Source: Enterobacter cloacae (GTDB taxonomy: Bacteria; Pseudomonadota; Gammaproteobacteria; Enterobacterales; Enterobacteriaceae). From it: 64,000 nucleotides of DNA. The stretch's first letter is position 1; each line of letters begins with the position of its first letter. Location: contig NZ_CP056117.1 of the NCBI RefSeq assembly GCF_013375935.1, positions 3,038,001 through 3,102,000 of the forward strand. Direction: 5' to 3'. The notes under the pieces were generated by a model. That model had not been told where the DNA came from and did not search any database. It saw only the letters and a list, made by a program, of their open reading frames with translations. Shown here one piece after another: positions 1 through 9,018 of the stretch. The position numbers and the translations under genes were made by a program.

Positions 1-296
1 GGATCCTGCTGCTGGCGTGCCGCCAGCCCGGCCCAGTCAATGCTCTCCAGCAGCCGGCTCGCTCCGTAGCCGCCGCGCACGGCCAGCACGATGTTGTTTG
101 CGCCTTCCAGCTTCGCCAGGCCGTTGATATCGCTCAGCCTCTGCGCTTCCGTACCGGCAAAACGCTGCATGCGGCGGGGGATAATCGTCTGATTTTCTAC
201 CTGATGACCCATGTCCAGCAGGCGCTGAACGCCCCGCTGCGCCGCCTCCTGGTTGATGCAATAGCCCGACGGGGCGATGAGATGAAACTGAGACAT
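1..296 (-). CDS. ldcA: Muramoyltetrapeptide carboxypeptidase (LD-carboxypeptidase), N-terminal part
   Basis: Cytoplasmic serine peptidase that removes the terminal D-Ala from recycled murein tetrapeptides. The reverse strand opens with an ATG at 296 and encodes the family N-terminus: a HLIAPSGYC start, an RFAGTEAQR stretch and the conserved VRGGYGASRLL motif near residue 75. About 98 residues are visible; the rest, including the catalytic region, lies beyond the left edge. It is divergent from emtA, the arrangement known from Escherichia coli, which strengthens the assignment. The shared 107-bp gap must hold both promoters. Confidence 0.93.
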   Translation of the reverse strand, partial: MSQFHLIAPSGYCINQEAAQRGVQRLLDMGHQVENQTIIPRRMQRFAGTEAQRLSDINGLAKLEGANNIVLAVRGGYGASRLLESIDWAGLAARQQQD

Positions 297-403
297 GGCA
301 ATTCCTTGCTGAATGAGAATCTAATTGTCTATATCATGCCGCTTATCCGTCGCCTGCGACAAGAGGCGACGTACCGCGATGACCGGCTATAAGGATAGAT
401 GAC

Positions 404-1015
404 GTGAAATTGAGATGGTTTGCTTTTTTGATTGTGCTGCTCGCTGGCTGTAGTTCAAAACATGATTATCAGAATCCCCCCTGGAACCCTGAAGTCCCGG
501 TGAAGCGGGCCATGCAGTGGATGCCGATCAGCGAACAAGCCGGAAAGGCCTGGGGCGTCAGCCCGCGTCTGGTCACGGCGATCATTGCGGTGGAATCCGG
601 CGGTAACCCGACGCTGGTGAGTAAATCGAACGCGGTGGGGCTGATGCAGTTAAAAGCCTCGACGGCAGGGAGAGAGGTTTATCGCTACATGGGCTGGAAG
701 GGGCAGCCGTCCACCAGCGAGCTGAAAAACCCGGAGCGTAATATCTCTATGGGAACGGCTTACCTGAGCATTCTGGAACATGGCATTCTGAAGGGCATTG
801 AAGATCCGGAGGTCATGCAGTATGCGCTGGTGGTGTCGTACGTTAACGGTGCCGGAGCGCTGCTCAGGACCTTCTCGTCCGATCGCAAAGAGGCGATTGA
901 AGAGATTAACGATATGGATAAAGACGAATTTTTCGACCACGTTGTGAAGAATCATCCGTCGGCACAGGCTCCGCGCTATATCTGGAAAGTACAGAAAGCG
1001 ATGGATGCCATGTAA
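404..1015 (+). CDS. emtA: Membrane-bound lytic murein transglycosylase E
   Basis: Outer-membrane lipoprotein that cleaves glycan strands to 1,6-anhydromuramyl products (also called MltE). The start is a GTG at 404. A signal peptide ends in the lipobox LLAGC (Cys16). The soluble lytic transglycosylase fold follows, with the catalytic glutamate in AVESGGNP (Glu64) and the GLMQLK motif around residue 85. The 203-residue length is that of the E. coli enzyme. It lies between ldcA and ycgR as in E. coli and converges with ycgR. Confidence 0.95.
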   Translation: MKLRWFAFLIVLLAGCSSKHDYQNPPWNPEVPVKRAMQWMPISEQAGKAWGVSPRLVTAIIAVESGGNPTLVSKSNAVGLMQLKASTAGREVYRYMGWKGQPSTSELKNPERNISMGTAYLSILEHGILKGIEDPEVMQYALVVSYVNGAGALLRTFSSDRKEAIEEINDMDKDEFFDHVVKNHPSAQAPRYIWKVQKAMDAM

Positions 1016-1020
1016 CGCCG

Positions 1021-1049
1021 CTGTCGGGCGGCAGCACGCTGCCCGACGT
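1021..1049. terminator. Convergent hairpin between emtA and ycgR
   Basis: GTCGGGC at 1023-1029 pairs with GCCCGAC at 1041-1047, and there is extra complementarity (GCAGC/GCTGC) inside. It sits in the 37-bp gap between two converging genes. There is no strong T-run, so termination is inferred from position. Confidence 0.4.
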
Positions 1050-1052
1050 CCT

Positions 1053-1784
1053 TTAGCGCACTTTATTCGCGCGCTCCCGCGCTTCACGCTCCAGTGAAAA
1101 GATGATGCGCTGGAGCTCGCGCTCGGCACCGGGCCCGACGTTCAGGAAGCGAAAGCTCAGGCGCGGCGTGGTAACGGTTTCGTTTTTGCCGTCCACCACC
1201 CTGCGCTCGCTGATGGCAATCAGCTGGGCGTCAAACCAGAAGCGTCCCCATCCGCCCATGTCCAGCTCAATCTGGCTAAAACGCATGCCTTCCACCAGGC
1301 CTTCCGGCTTCGGCGTATCCATCAACGCTCCCATACCGCCCAGCGACAGATCGAAGAGGCGAAAGCGGATCTCTTTTTTGTCCGGCATTTTTGCCTTACA
1401 GAAATAGGCGGGGTGAAGCGGGGCGCTGATGCGAAAATACTCCCGGCGCTGCACGAACCAGAGGTTAGCGGGCAGCGGGGCCATAAAGGCAGGCAGGCCC
1501 TGATACGCCGTCGCGGTCAGGCGAGGCAGCACAAACTCGACTTTTGCACCGTGCGTTTCGGCCATTACCGAGAGATTCTCGGCCTCCAGCGCGACACGGT
1601 TCTCATAATCCTGGCTGCCGAGATCGACGATCAGGTGCTCCGCCGTCACGTCCAGGATCTTGCTGATAAACTGACTGGCTGACGCGCTGATGCGCAGCGG
1701 CACCTCACCTTTTTTCAGGTCGCGTAACACCCCTAATACCGCCAGCGGATTTTGTTTCAGGAACTGCGCACTGTAGTTACTCAC
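1053..1784 (-). CDS. ycgR: Flagellar brake protein, cyclic-di-GMP receptor YcgR
   Basis: Binds cyclic di-GMP and slows the flagellar motor. An N-terminal YcgR domain (about 1-105) is followed by a PilZ domain. The PilZ signature is visible as QRREYFR (Arg113, Arg114, Arg118) and the partner motif DLSLGG (145-150). The length of 243 residues is normal. A GAGGA ribosome site precedes the ATG at 1784. It neighbours emtA as in E. coli. No flagellar genes lie in the window, so it would act in trans. Confidence 0.93.
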   Translation of the reverse strand: MSNYSAQFLKQNPLAVLGVLRDLKKGEVPLRISASASQFISKILDVTAEHLIVDLGSQDYENRVALEAENLSVMAETHGAKVEFVLPRLTATAYQGLPAFMAPLPANLWFVQRREYFRISAPLHPAYFCKAKMPDKKEIRFRLFDLSLGGMGALMDTPKPEGLVEGMRFSQIELDMGGWGRFWFDAQLIAISERRVVDGKNETVTTPRLSFRFLNVGPGAERELQRIIFSLEREARERANKVR

Positions 1785-1892
1785 GCCAGAAGGCTCCTCG
1801 ATAAATGACAGACTATCTCAGGGTTATCGGCACGCCATGGCGAAACTTAATACAAACGCCTGTTTTTCTCCGCCCATATTGCTTTGTTAATG

Positions 1893-1913
1893 GGAATGAT
1901 AATAATTGCCGTT
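1893..1913 (+). promoter_or_regulatory. Putative Fur box
   Basis: GGAATGATAATAATTGCCG, with overlapping hexamers close to NATWAT, matches the Fur consensus. It lies about 30-50 bp upstream of a TonB-dependent siderophore receptor, the usual place for iron-repressed genes. Confidence 0.7.
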
Positions 1914-1943
1914 CCCAATATCATCTAATAACAAGACAACACC

Positions 1944-4046
1944 ATGAGTACTTCTCGTTTTGCGGTATGTGCGCTGGCGGGCGCCGTCACGCTGGCAGGG
2001 CAGACGCAGGCTTTCGCAGAGGAATCCACCATCCTGGTGACCGGAACAGAGCAGGGCAGCGCGCTTCCCGCCTGGACCAACAGCGCCACGAAGTCAGCCG
2101 TAGCGGAAAGCAAAACCCCGCAGGTGATCAACACCATTGCGGCGAAAGAGATTGAGCAGCGGCAGGCCCGCTCGGTAAACGAGATCCTGCGCTATGCGCC
2201 CGGCGTCTCGACGGAGGCGCGCGGCAGCACCTCCTACATGAGCGAATACAAGATCCGCGGGTTTAACGTTGAACAGGAGTTCTACAACGGCCTGCAGCTT
2301 CCCTACAACGTCACCGGGAACACCAAGGCGCGAATCGATCCGCTGCTGATTGAGAGCGTTGATATTCTGAAAGGGCCATCATCCGTACTCTACGGCGGCG
2401 GTTCGCCGGGCGGGCTGGTCAATATCCAGAGCAAAAAGCCGCAGAAGGAGGCGAAAACGGAGCTGGGCCTGAACACCGGTAACCGCGGCCTGAAAGAGGG
2501 CTATATGGACGCCACCGGGCAGATAGCCAGCAGCGACTGGCGCTATCGCCTGCTGGGCAAAGCGACGGAGAGTGACGAACAGGCGCGCACCGCGCGCTAT
2601 GAAAACTATCTGGTGGCCCCTTCCGTCACCTGGGAGCCGGACCCCCGCACGCGCCTGACCGTTGACGCGCTGGCGCAAAACACGCCGAGCCTGACGCCGT
2701 CAGACCCGCTGCCGCTGAGCTACCTGCGGTCAACCTACGCCGATCGCCGTGACTATGCCGGCGACGAGTGGAGCGGCTTTAAGCAGCGCCAGTGGATGCT
2801 GGGCTACAGCTTTGAACATGCGTTTGACGGCGGCTGGGGCTTTAGCCAGAAGGCGCGCTACTTTGACGTGGACACCCATCAGCGCAGCGCCTACTCCACC
2901 GGCACGGGCAGCGAGGTATACCGGCTCAACCGCTTCGCCTATACCACGGATGAAGATTTGCAGAGCGTCAACGTAGACAGCCAGGTCACCCGAACCGTCG
3001 CGCTGGGAGACTGGAAACACCATCTGCTGGCGGGCTTTGACTATCAGAAGCTGAACGGTCACTTCCGCTACCGCTACGCCTCGGCCACGCCGGGCATTGA
3101 TATGCGCCATCCGGACTATTCGCAGATCGACAGCGGCGCGCTGGGGCTGTTTACCGCGCAGAAAAACCGTCTGAGCTATCAGCAGAACGGATATTACGTG
3201 CAGGATCAGGTGGAGTTCGGCGGGCTGAACGTGCTGGCAAGCCTGCGCTATGACGACTACCGTTCGGTCACCTCCAGCTATCTGCAAAACGGTGACAAAG
3301 CGTGGGTATCGCAGGATCGCCTCACCAAACGACTGGGCGCGCTTTATGCCTTTGACAACGGCCTGTCGCCGTTCATCAGCTATTCGGAAGGATTCGCTCC
3401 GGTATCGCCGCAGGGCACGCTGACCGCGAAGGCGGTTAAGCCCACCACCAGCAGGCAGGTTGAGGGCGGGGTGAAATACCTGCTGGCGGAATACGCAACC
3501 ACCTTTACCGCCTCGGTGTTTAAAATTCGTCAGAAAAACGTGGTCACCAGCGATCCGGACTTCCTCAACTATCGCCAGACCGGGGAAGTGGAATCTGAAG
3601 GCGCGGAGCTGTCCGCCATCAGTCGTCCGACGGATAACCTGACGCTGATTGCCAACTACGCCTACACCCATGCCATCAACACCGAAGATGACAAATACCG
3701 GGGCAAACGACCGACGCAGGTGCCTGAGAACGCCTTTAATCTCTGGAGCGATTACGCCTTTGAGGGCACGCCGCTGAGGGGAGTAACGCTGGGAGTCGGC
3801 GCTCGCTACACCGGGCCGATGGAGATCTCGCCCGCCAACGACGCGGGCAGGCTGGGGGGCACCACGCAGTACGACCTGGCGGCATCGTACCGCATGGGCG
3901 AAATGACTCCCTCATTGGAGGGGCTGACGCTGAAGGCCAGCGCGCAGAACGTGACCAACAAAGAGACGCTCACCTGCTACGACGCCGCCAACTGCTGGAT
4001 AGGCCGTGACCGGACGTTCCAGGTCGGGGCAAGCTATAGCTTCTGA
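1944..4046 (+). CDS. TonB-dependent siderophore receptor, FhuA/FoxA type
   Basis: Outer-membrane gated channel for ferric siderophores powered by TonB-ExbBD. A signal peptide ends at AFA-EE (residue 25). A TonB-box-like STILVTG follows, then the plug domain (about 45-165, with IRGF and the GGGSPGGLVN loop) and a 22-strand barrel ending in ASYSF. Two late cysteines in CYDAANCW and the terminal Phe resemble the hydroxamate receptors FhuA, FoxA and FhuE. The mature length of about 675 residues fits. It stands alone without an ABC importer. The upstream Fur-box-like site indicates iron repression. The exact ligand cannot be told from sequence. Confidence 0.85.
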   Translation: MSTSRFAVCALAGAVTLAGQTQAFAEESTILVTGTEQGSALPAWTNSATKSAVAESKTPQVINTIAAKEIEQRQARSVNEILRYAPGVSTEARGSTSYMSEYKIRGFNVEQEFYNGLQLPYNVTGNTKARIDPLLIESVDILKGPSSVLYGGGSPGGLVNIQSKKPQKEAKTELGLNTGNRGLKEGYMDATGQIASSDWRYRLLGKATESDEQARTARYENYLVAPSVTWEPDPRTRLTVDALAQNTPSLTPSDPLPLSYLRSTYADRRDYAGDEWSGFKQRQWMLGYSFEHAFDGGWGFSQKARYFDVDTHQRSAYSTGTGSEVYRLNRFAYTTDEDLQSVNVDSQVTRTVALGDWKHHLLAGFDYQKLNGHFRYRYASATPGIDMRHPDYSQIDSGALGLFTAQKNRLSYQQNGYYVQDQVEFGGLNVLASLRYDDYRSVTSSYLQNGDKAWVSQDRLTKRLGALYAFDNGLSPFISYSEGFAPVSPQGTLTAKAVKPTTSRQVEGGVKYLLAEYATTFTASVFKIRQKNVVTSDPDFLNYRQTGEVESEGAELSAISRPTDNLTLIANYAYTHAINTEDDKYRGKRPTQVPENAFNLWSDYAFEGTPLRGVTLGVGARYTGPMEISPANDAGRLGGTTQYDLAASYRMGEMTPSLEGLTLKASAQNVTNKETLTCYDAANCWIGRDRTFQVGASYSF

Positions 4047-4049
4047 AAA

Positions 4050-4073
4050 AAGCCCGGTTACGCTACCGGGCCA
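4050..4073. terminator. Terminator hairpin after the TonB receptor
   Basis: GCCCGGT (4052-4058) and ACCGGGC (4065-4071) form a 7-bp stem with a 6-nt loop. The A-run upstream (4046-4051) would act as a T-run on the minus strand, so it may serve the convergent treA. Confidence 0.6.
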
Positions 4074-4087
4074 CTAGCCGGAACGGA

Positions 4088-4122
4088 TCCTGACCCTCGC
4101 CCCGCCGGGGAGAGGGTCAGGG
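4088..4122. repeat. Intergenic GC-rich palindrome (REP-like)
   Basis: CTGACCCTC (4090-4098) pairs with GAGGGTCAG (4112-4120), and CCCC (4100-4103) pairs with GGGG (4107-4110), giving a stem of about 13 bp with two mismatched bases. Short CCCTC/GAGGG palindromes like this recur between convergent genes in enterobacteria. Only one copy was noticed in this window. Confidence 0.45.
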
Positions 4123-4127
4123 GGGCG

Positions 4128-5809
4128 CTACTGCGCCGCCTGCTTCTCGGACGCCACATCGTCGTTTGCCGCAGGCTGATTCTCCGGCACGCTGTCGCAC
4201 GGCTTCTCTTGCGGGCAGACCATGTCCAGCATCCTGAGCGTCACGCCGTTGCTCCAGCCGAAACCGTCCTGCAGCGGATACTCACCGCCGCCACCGCCGG
4301 TTCCGGTCGAGGAGACGTCGTACTTCTCAACCAGCTTCTTCTCGCGATCGTAGGTATGCTGAACGTTTTTCAGGAAACGCCAGGTCACGTCCATCGCCAC
4401 TTTCTGCTGGCCATAGTTTTGTAACCCTTCCACGGCCACCCACTGTAGCGGCGCCCAGCCGTTCGGCGCATCCCACTGCTGTCCGCTGTTGACGGTCGTG
4501 GTAGAAATACCGCCCGGCTTCAGCAGGCGCGCTGATGAGGCGGCCGCCACCTTATCCGCGCGATCCTGTGATGCCGCCTTCACGTACAGCGGGAAGAGGG
4601 CCGCGGCCGTTAGCTGGTTGCGCACCTTCCTGCTTTTCAGATCGTAATCCGCGTACCAGCCCTCTTTATCGTTCCACAGGTGGCTCTCCATGGCCTTCTG
4701 GCGCGCCGAGGCCAGCGCGTCATATTTACCTGCGCTGGCGGCATCGCCGTCTTCCCGGCTGGCGCGGGCCAGCAGTTTTTCCATCTTAAACATCAGGGCA
4801 TTCAGATCTACCGGCACGATGCTGGTGGTGCGAATGGTGCCCAGCTTTTGCGGATCGTCCATCCAGCGGGAGCTGAAATCCCAGCCCGACGCGGCGGCGG
4901 CGCGCAGATCGCGATAAATCTCCGTGGCCGGACGGTCGGGGTTATTTTTGGCGGTGGTAACGTCATCCAGCCACGACTCGGGGCGCGGGGTGTCCCGATC
5001 GTCCCAGTAGCGGTTGAGAAGGGAGCCGTCGTCCAGCTTCACCACGCGCTTGTTCGCCTGGCCGGGCTGAAGCCCATCCGCCCCCTCCATCCAGTAGGCA
5101 TACTCTTTCTCCATCTGCGGACGGTATTTCTTTAACGCCTCGCTGTCGTGCGTGGCCAGCAGCTCCACCATCAGCGAGAAGAACGGCGGCTGCGAGCGGC
5201 TCAGGTAGTAGCTACGGTTGCCGTTGGGGATATGGCCCCAGCTGTCGAGCTCGTAAGCGAAGTTGTCCACCATGTCGCTAATCTTGTCCCAGTGCCCGCT
5301 CTCGGCCAGCCCCAGCATGGTGAAATAGCTGTCCCAGTAATAGACCTCGCGGAAGCGTCCTCCGGGCACCACGTACGGCTTCGGCAGGGGCAGGAGCGAA
5401 TCCCACTTGTTGGCTTTATCGGTTGTGCGGGTCAGAACCGGCCAGAGATCGTCAATGTGTTCGCGCAGGCTCTGGCCCTCGGGAGGAACGTATTTTTCAC
5501 CCTCCTTTGGCAGAATAAAGTTCATCTCCACGAAGTGGCGCAGGTCGAAACCGGACTGGGTATGCTGCATCCGGTAATCCGCCAGGATCGTCAGCGGGTC
5601 GCTTTTCGGAACGGCATCCGCGAAGGTTTTTTGATCCGGGAACAGTTTAGCGCTCTGAACATCGCTGAAAAGGGGCCGAGCAGGATATCAGGTGAAGCGA
5701 TCTGGCCAGAGATTTTCTCTTCCGCATTGCCTGCTGCGCCAACCGTGAGCAACGCGCTGCCCAGGATCAGAGGTAAGAGGCGAGGGCGCAGCTTTTGAGG
5801 TGTTATCAT
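4128..5809 (-). pseudogene. treA: Periplasmic trehalase, frameshifted
   Basis: Periplasmic trehalase splits trehalose to glucose. Signal peptide and mature start read from the ATG at 5809 (strong AGGAG site); the enzyme body reads in another frame from about 5670 to 4128. Adding one base in the run read as CCCCTTTT (plus-strand 5668-5676) restores [11 protein letters not shown] and one frame of 561 codons, the expected length. Both trehalase signatures are intact ([15 protein letters not shown] and [13 protein letters not shown]), as is the glycine-rich [17 protein letters not shown]. Nothing else is decayed, so a recent mutation or a sequencing error is likely. If real, the product is a 72-residue fragment. 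Confidence 0.9.
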
Positions 5810-6144
5810 CGTTACTTCTCCTTATTTCGCTGAGCAGCGGTCACGCTGTCGTCAATCACCTGAAAACCTTAGTCGAATATTCCGCGCTTCGCGTGTCGAA
5901 CGTCGCATTTTGCACAAATACAGATTATTTACCGCTGCGCTTAAAGTCCCGACGATGCGGAGAAATATTGATATTGTGAATGTTCAGATGAATATAAAAA
6001 TAAAGTGCGATCCGTTACGCATAATGTGGTCGGCAAATGGTTTCTTTTAATTGTCACGATCACATAAAGCAAAAAACATAATTAAGGGATGAAAAAACAT
6101 AATGGAACGTGGCGCCACTCTCGGGCGACATTACCGCGATAAAA

Positions 6145-6156
6145 GAAAGCGGTTTC
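6145..6156. promoter_or_regulatory. LacI/GalR-type operator-like palindrome
   Basis: GAAAGCGGTTTC is a 12-bp near-palindrome with a central CG, the shape of LacI/GalR-family sugar operators. It sits 20 bp upstream of the GPH symporter start. No LacI-family gene is in the window, so the regulator would act from elsewhere. The rest of 5810-6175 is AT-rich and shows no gene. Confidence 0.35.
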
Positions 6157-6175
6157 ATTAACGAGGAGTAACGCG

Positions 6176-7534
6176 ATGTCGGTGGCTGAAAAAATTCCGG
6201 TCAAAGAAAAAATAGGCTATAGCCTGGGAGATGCAGCGAGTCATATTGTATTTGACTCATCGGTGGCCATTCTGGCGTATTACTATACGGATATATATGG
6301 ATTGCCGCCGGCCGTAATGGGCACCATGTTTCTGCTGGTGCGTTTATTAGACGCCATTACCGATCCCGTGATGGGGGCTATTGCCGACGCAACCTCAACG
6401 CGCTGGGGGCGTTTTCGTCCCTGGCTACTGGCGATATGCGTTCCTTTTGCGGTGAGCTGTGTACTGGTTTATTCCATTCCGAATTTCACCGAAACCGGCA
6501 AAATTTATTACGCCGTCGGGGCATATATATTTATGACCCTGATGTATACCGCCATTAATATTCCATATTGTTCCCTGGGCGCCGCGCTGACCTCCGACCC
6601 GCGTGAAAACCTCTCGCTACAGTCATGGCGATTTGCCATCACCCCCATTGGCGGTGCGCTTGGAACAGCCCTCATTTTGCCCCTGGCGGACTATCTCTGC
6701 CCCGGTGACAGAGCCACCGGCATACAGGTGGCGATGGCGATTTTTGGCGCGATTGGGTGCCTGATGTTTATCGTCTGCTTTGCAACCACCAGAGAGCGCG
6801 TGCAGCCCATCAAAGAGGAGAATCTGAACATCGCCCGAGACGTTAAGATTCTTTTTCGTAACGATCAGTGGCGCGTACTTTCCCTCTACAACTTTATGAT
6901 GCTGGTGGCGGTGGTGATCCGCGGCGGCGCGGTGGTTTATTACGTCAATACCGTGCTCAACAAGGGGGCGGACGTCATCTCGTTCTTTATGCTCGGCGGG
7001 ATGCTGGCCTCCATGCTTGGCTCCGTGCTGGCCCAGCCGTTCGGCACCCGCTACTGCAAGGTCAAACTCTCGTTCTGGATCAATATTCTGAACGCGGCAC
7101 TGGGCGTGGCCTGCTTCTGGCTGCCGCTGGAGTTCTGGGCGATTCCGCTGATCGCCCACATTCTTATTCAAATTGTGCAGGGCGGCAACGGCGCGCTCCA
7201 GTGGACCATGATTACCGATGCAAATAATTATGGCGAATGGAAAACCCAGCGTCGTATTACTGGGATGAATGTGGCGGCCAATATATTCGTGATTAAATTA
7301 GGTGTCGCCGTCGGCGGTGCCATTCTGGGATGGGTGCTGGCCTGGTTCAACTATGAGTCGAACAGCACCGTACAATCGGAAACTGCCGTTCAGGGCGTCA
7401 TTCTGCTGTTTACGCTGATCCCGTCATTCTTTTATTTACTTACCGCCTTCTCGATTAGGTTTTATAAATTAACCGAAAGCGTCATGAACGGCGTGGTGCG
7501 TGATTTAAATAAAGGCGAGTTTGCGCATTCTTAA
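6176..7534 (+). CDS. GPH-family sugar:cation symporter
   Basis: Inner-membrane symporter of the glycoside-pentoside-hexuronide family (MelB/YicJ/UidB relatives), major facilitator fold. The N-terminal GYSLGDAASH motif, the DAITDPVMGAIADAT loop after helix 2 and RWGRFRPWLL are diagnostic. About twelve hydrophobic segments fill 452 residues. AGGAG at 6163-6167 sets the ATG. The RafY-like porin follows 94 bp downstream, which suggests uptake of an oligosaccharide or glycoside through both membranes. No glycosidase gene is linked, so the substrate is unknown. Confidence 0.85.
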   Translation: MSVAEKIPVKEKIGYSLGDAASHIVFDSSVAILAYYYTDIYGLPPAVMGTMFLLVRLLDAITDPVMGAIADATSTRWGRFRPWLLAICVPFAVSCVLVYSIPNFTETGKIYYAVGAYIFMTLMYTAINIPYCSLGAALTSDPRENLSLQSWRFAITPIGGALGTALILPLADYLCPGDRATGIQVAMAIFGAIGCLMFIVCFATTRERVQPIKEENLNIARDVKILFRNDQWRVLSLYNFMMLVAVVIRGGAVVYYVNTVLNKGADVISFFMLGGMLASMLGSVLAQPFGTRYCKVKLSFWINILNAALGVACFWLPLEFWAIPLIAHILIQIVQGGNGALQWTMITDANNYGEWKTQRRITGMNVAANIFVIKLGVAVGGAILGWVLAWFNYESNSTVQSETAVQGVILLFTLIPSFFYLLTAFSIRFYKLTESVMNGVVRDLNKGEFAHS

Positions 7535-7550
7535 GGGGTGAAGCAGTAAG

Positions 7551-7574
7551 CCGATAATTAATGCGAATTATCGG
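7551..7574 (+). promoter_or_regulatory. Intercistronic hairpin between symporter and porin
   Basis: CCGATAATT (7551-7559) and AATTATCGG (7566-7574) form a perfect 9-bp stem with a 6-nt loop. No T-run follows. A processing or partial-attenuation role that sets porin versus symporter levels is an inference. Confidence 0.5.
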
Positions 7575-7628
7575 TGAGGTTCTCTGTGTCCGTCAGGAAA
7601 TAATGATTAACTCACGAGGATGGAGTCG

Positions 7629-9005
7629 ATGAAAGTGAAATGTCTTGCACTTATTATCAGTGCGTTTTGTACTACCGGAGCAATGGCAGCAAAAGAGACC
7701 GGGCAGCTGGAAAATAAACTGGCGCAGCTGGAGGCGCGTCTCGAAAAGGCCGAATCAAGGGCGGCAAAGGCGGAAGCACAAATTCAGGCTCTGGAACAAC
7801 AGCGGATTGGCGTTACCTCTTATCCGGTGGTCGTTGAATCCACCGAGCCTGCCGCAGGGCAAGCGGCGCCGAAGCTGACGTTATCCGGCTACGGGGATAT
7901 TAAGTTTTATGGTGACGTCGAATTTAATATGGACGCGGCCAGCAGGACCGGCAGCTTAACCTCTGTAAAAACGTCGGCCAATAAGGACTGGGCACCCGGC
8001 AGCCACGAACGCTGGGATATTAACGGACGCCTTCTGCTGGGCTTTGACGGCTACAGGCGCATGGAGAACGGCAACTTTGCCGGTTTCTCCGTGCAGCCGC
8101 TGGCGGACCTGACGGGCAAAATGAATCTGGATGATGCCGTTTTCTTCTTCGGCACGGAAAACGACTGGCAGGTGAAGGTCGGCCGCTTCGAAGCCTACGA
8201 CATGTTCCCGCTGAATCAGGACACCTTCGTTGAATATTCCGGCAACACGGCCAACGATCTTTACAGCGACGGCTATGGCTACATCTACATGATGAAAGAG
8301 GGGCGAGGGCGTAGCGACAGCGGCGGTAACTTCCTGCTGAGCAAAACCCTCGGTAACTGGTATTTCGAGGTTAACACCCTGCTGGAAGATGGCAGCGCGC
8401 TGTTTGTAGACCAGCAGTATCACTGCGTGGATCTGGATAACGATAAAAACGTCGCTTACCTTCGCCCGGTTATTGCCTGGCAGGAGGGCAACTTCTCGAC
8501 GGCCCTCGCGATGGAGAGCAACCTTGTCAACAACGCCTACGGCTACCGCGACGGATCGGGGAACTGGGTGGATCAGTCTGACCGCACTGGCTACGGCTTC
8601 ACCATGACGTGGAACGGGCAGAAAACCGACCCGGATAACGGCATCGTGGCGAACCTGAACACCGCATACATGGATGCCACGGACGAGAAGGATTTCACCG
8701 CGGGCGTGAATGCCTTATGGCGTAATTTTGAGCTGGGCTATATCTACGCGCATAACCAGATCGATAGCTTCAACGCCGCTAACTTTGACGGTGACTGCGA
8801 CGGCGACTGCTGGATCACCGATCCTGGGGATTATGATATTCACACCCTGCATGCTTCATACCTGATCCCGAACGTCATGAAGATGAAAAACTTCAATATT
8901 TATCTTGGCGCCTACGCCTCCTGGGTGGAAGCGCATCCGAACGAGGGCGATGACCGGAATGACGATCGCTACGGCGGACGCGTGCGCTTTAAATACTACT
9001 TCTGA
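7629..9005 (+). CDS. RafY-like carbohydrate porin
   Basis: Outer-membrane glycoporin expected to pass oligosaccharides. I chose the ATG at 7629 because GAGGA (7616-7620) stands 8 nt before it, whereas it touches the ATG at 7620. A signal peptide ends at AMA (residue 20). A short coiled coil (about 24-60, repeated KAESRAAKAEA) may trimerise at the periplasmic face, as in ScrY. An acidic, aromatic-rich barrel follows and ends in RFKYYF with a terminal Phe. The DCDGDCW loop has a likely disulphide. Co-transcription with the upstream symporter is likely. Confidence 0.8.
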   Translation: MKVKCLALIISAFCTTGAMAAKETGQLENKLAQLEARLEKAESRAAKAEAQIQALEQQRIGVTSYPVVVESTEPAAGQAAPKLTLSGYGDIKFYGDVEFNMDAASRTGSLTSVKTSANKDWAPGSHERWDINGRLLLGFDGYRRMENGNFAGFSVQPLADLTGKMNLDDAVFFFGTENDWQVKVGRFEAYDMFPLNQDTFVEYSGNTANDLYSDGYGYIYMMKEGRGRSDSGGNFLLSKTLGNWYFEVNTLLEDGSALFVDQQYHCVDLDNDKNVAYLRPVIAWQEGNFSTALAMESNLVNNAYGYRDGSGNWVDQSDRTGYGFTMTWNGQKTDPDNGIVANLNTAYMDATDEKDFTAGVNALWRNFELGYIYAHNQIDSFNAANFDGDCDGDCWITDPGDYDIHTLHASYLIPNVMKMKNFNIYLGAYASWVEAHPNEGDDRNDDRYGGRVRFKYYF

Positions 9006-9018
9006 TGCCGTTCGCCAG

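Noticed and set aside
6049..6064. Possible CRP site upstream of the sugar symporter
   Set aside because: Right half TCACA fits but the left half at the required spacing is AATTG, too far from TGTGA.
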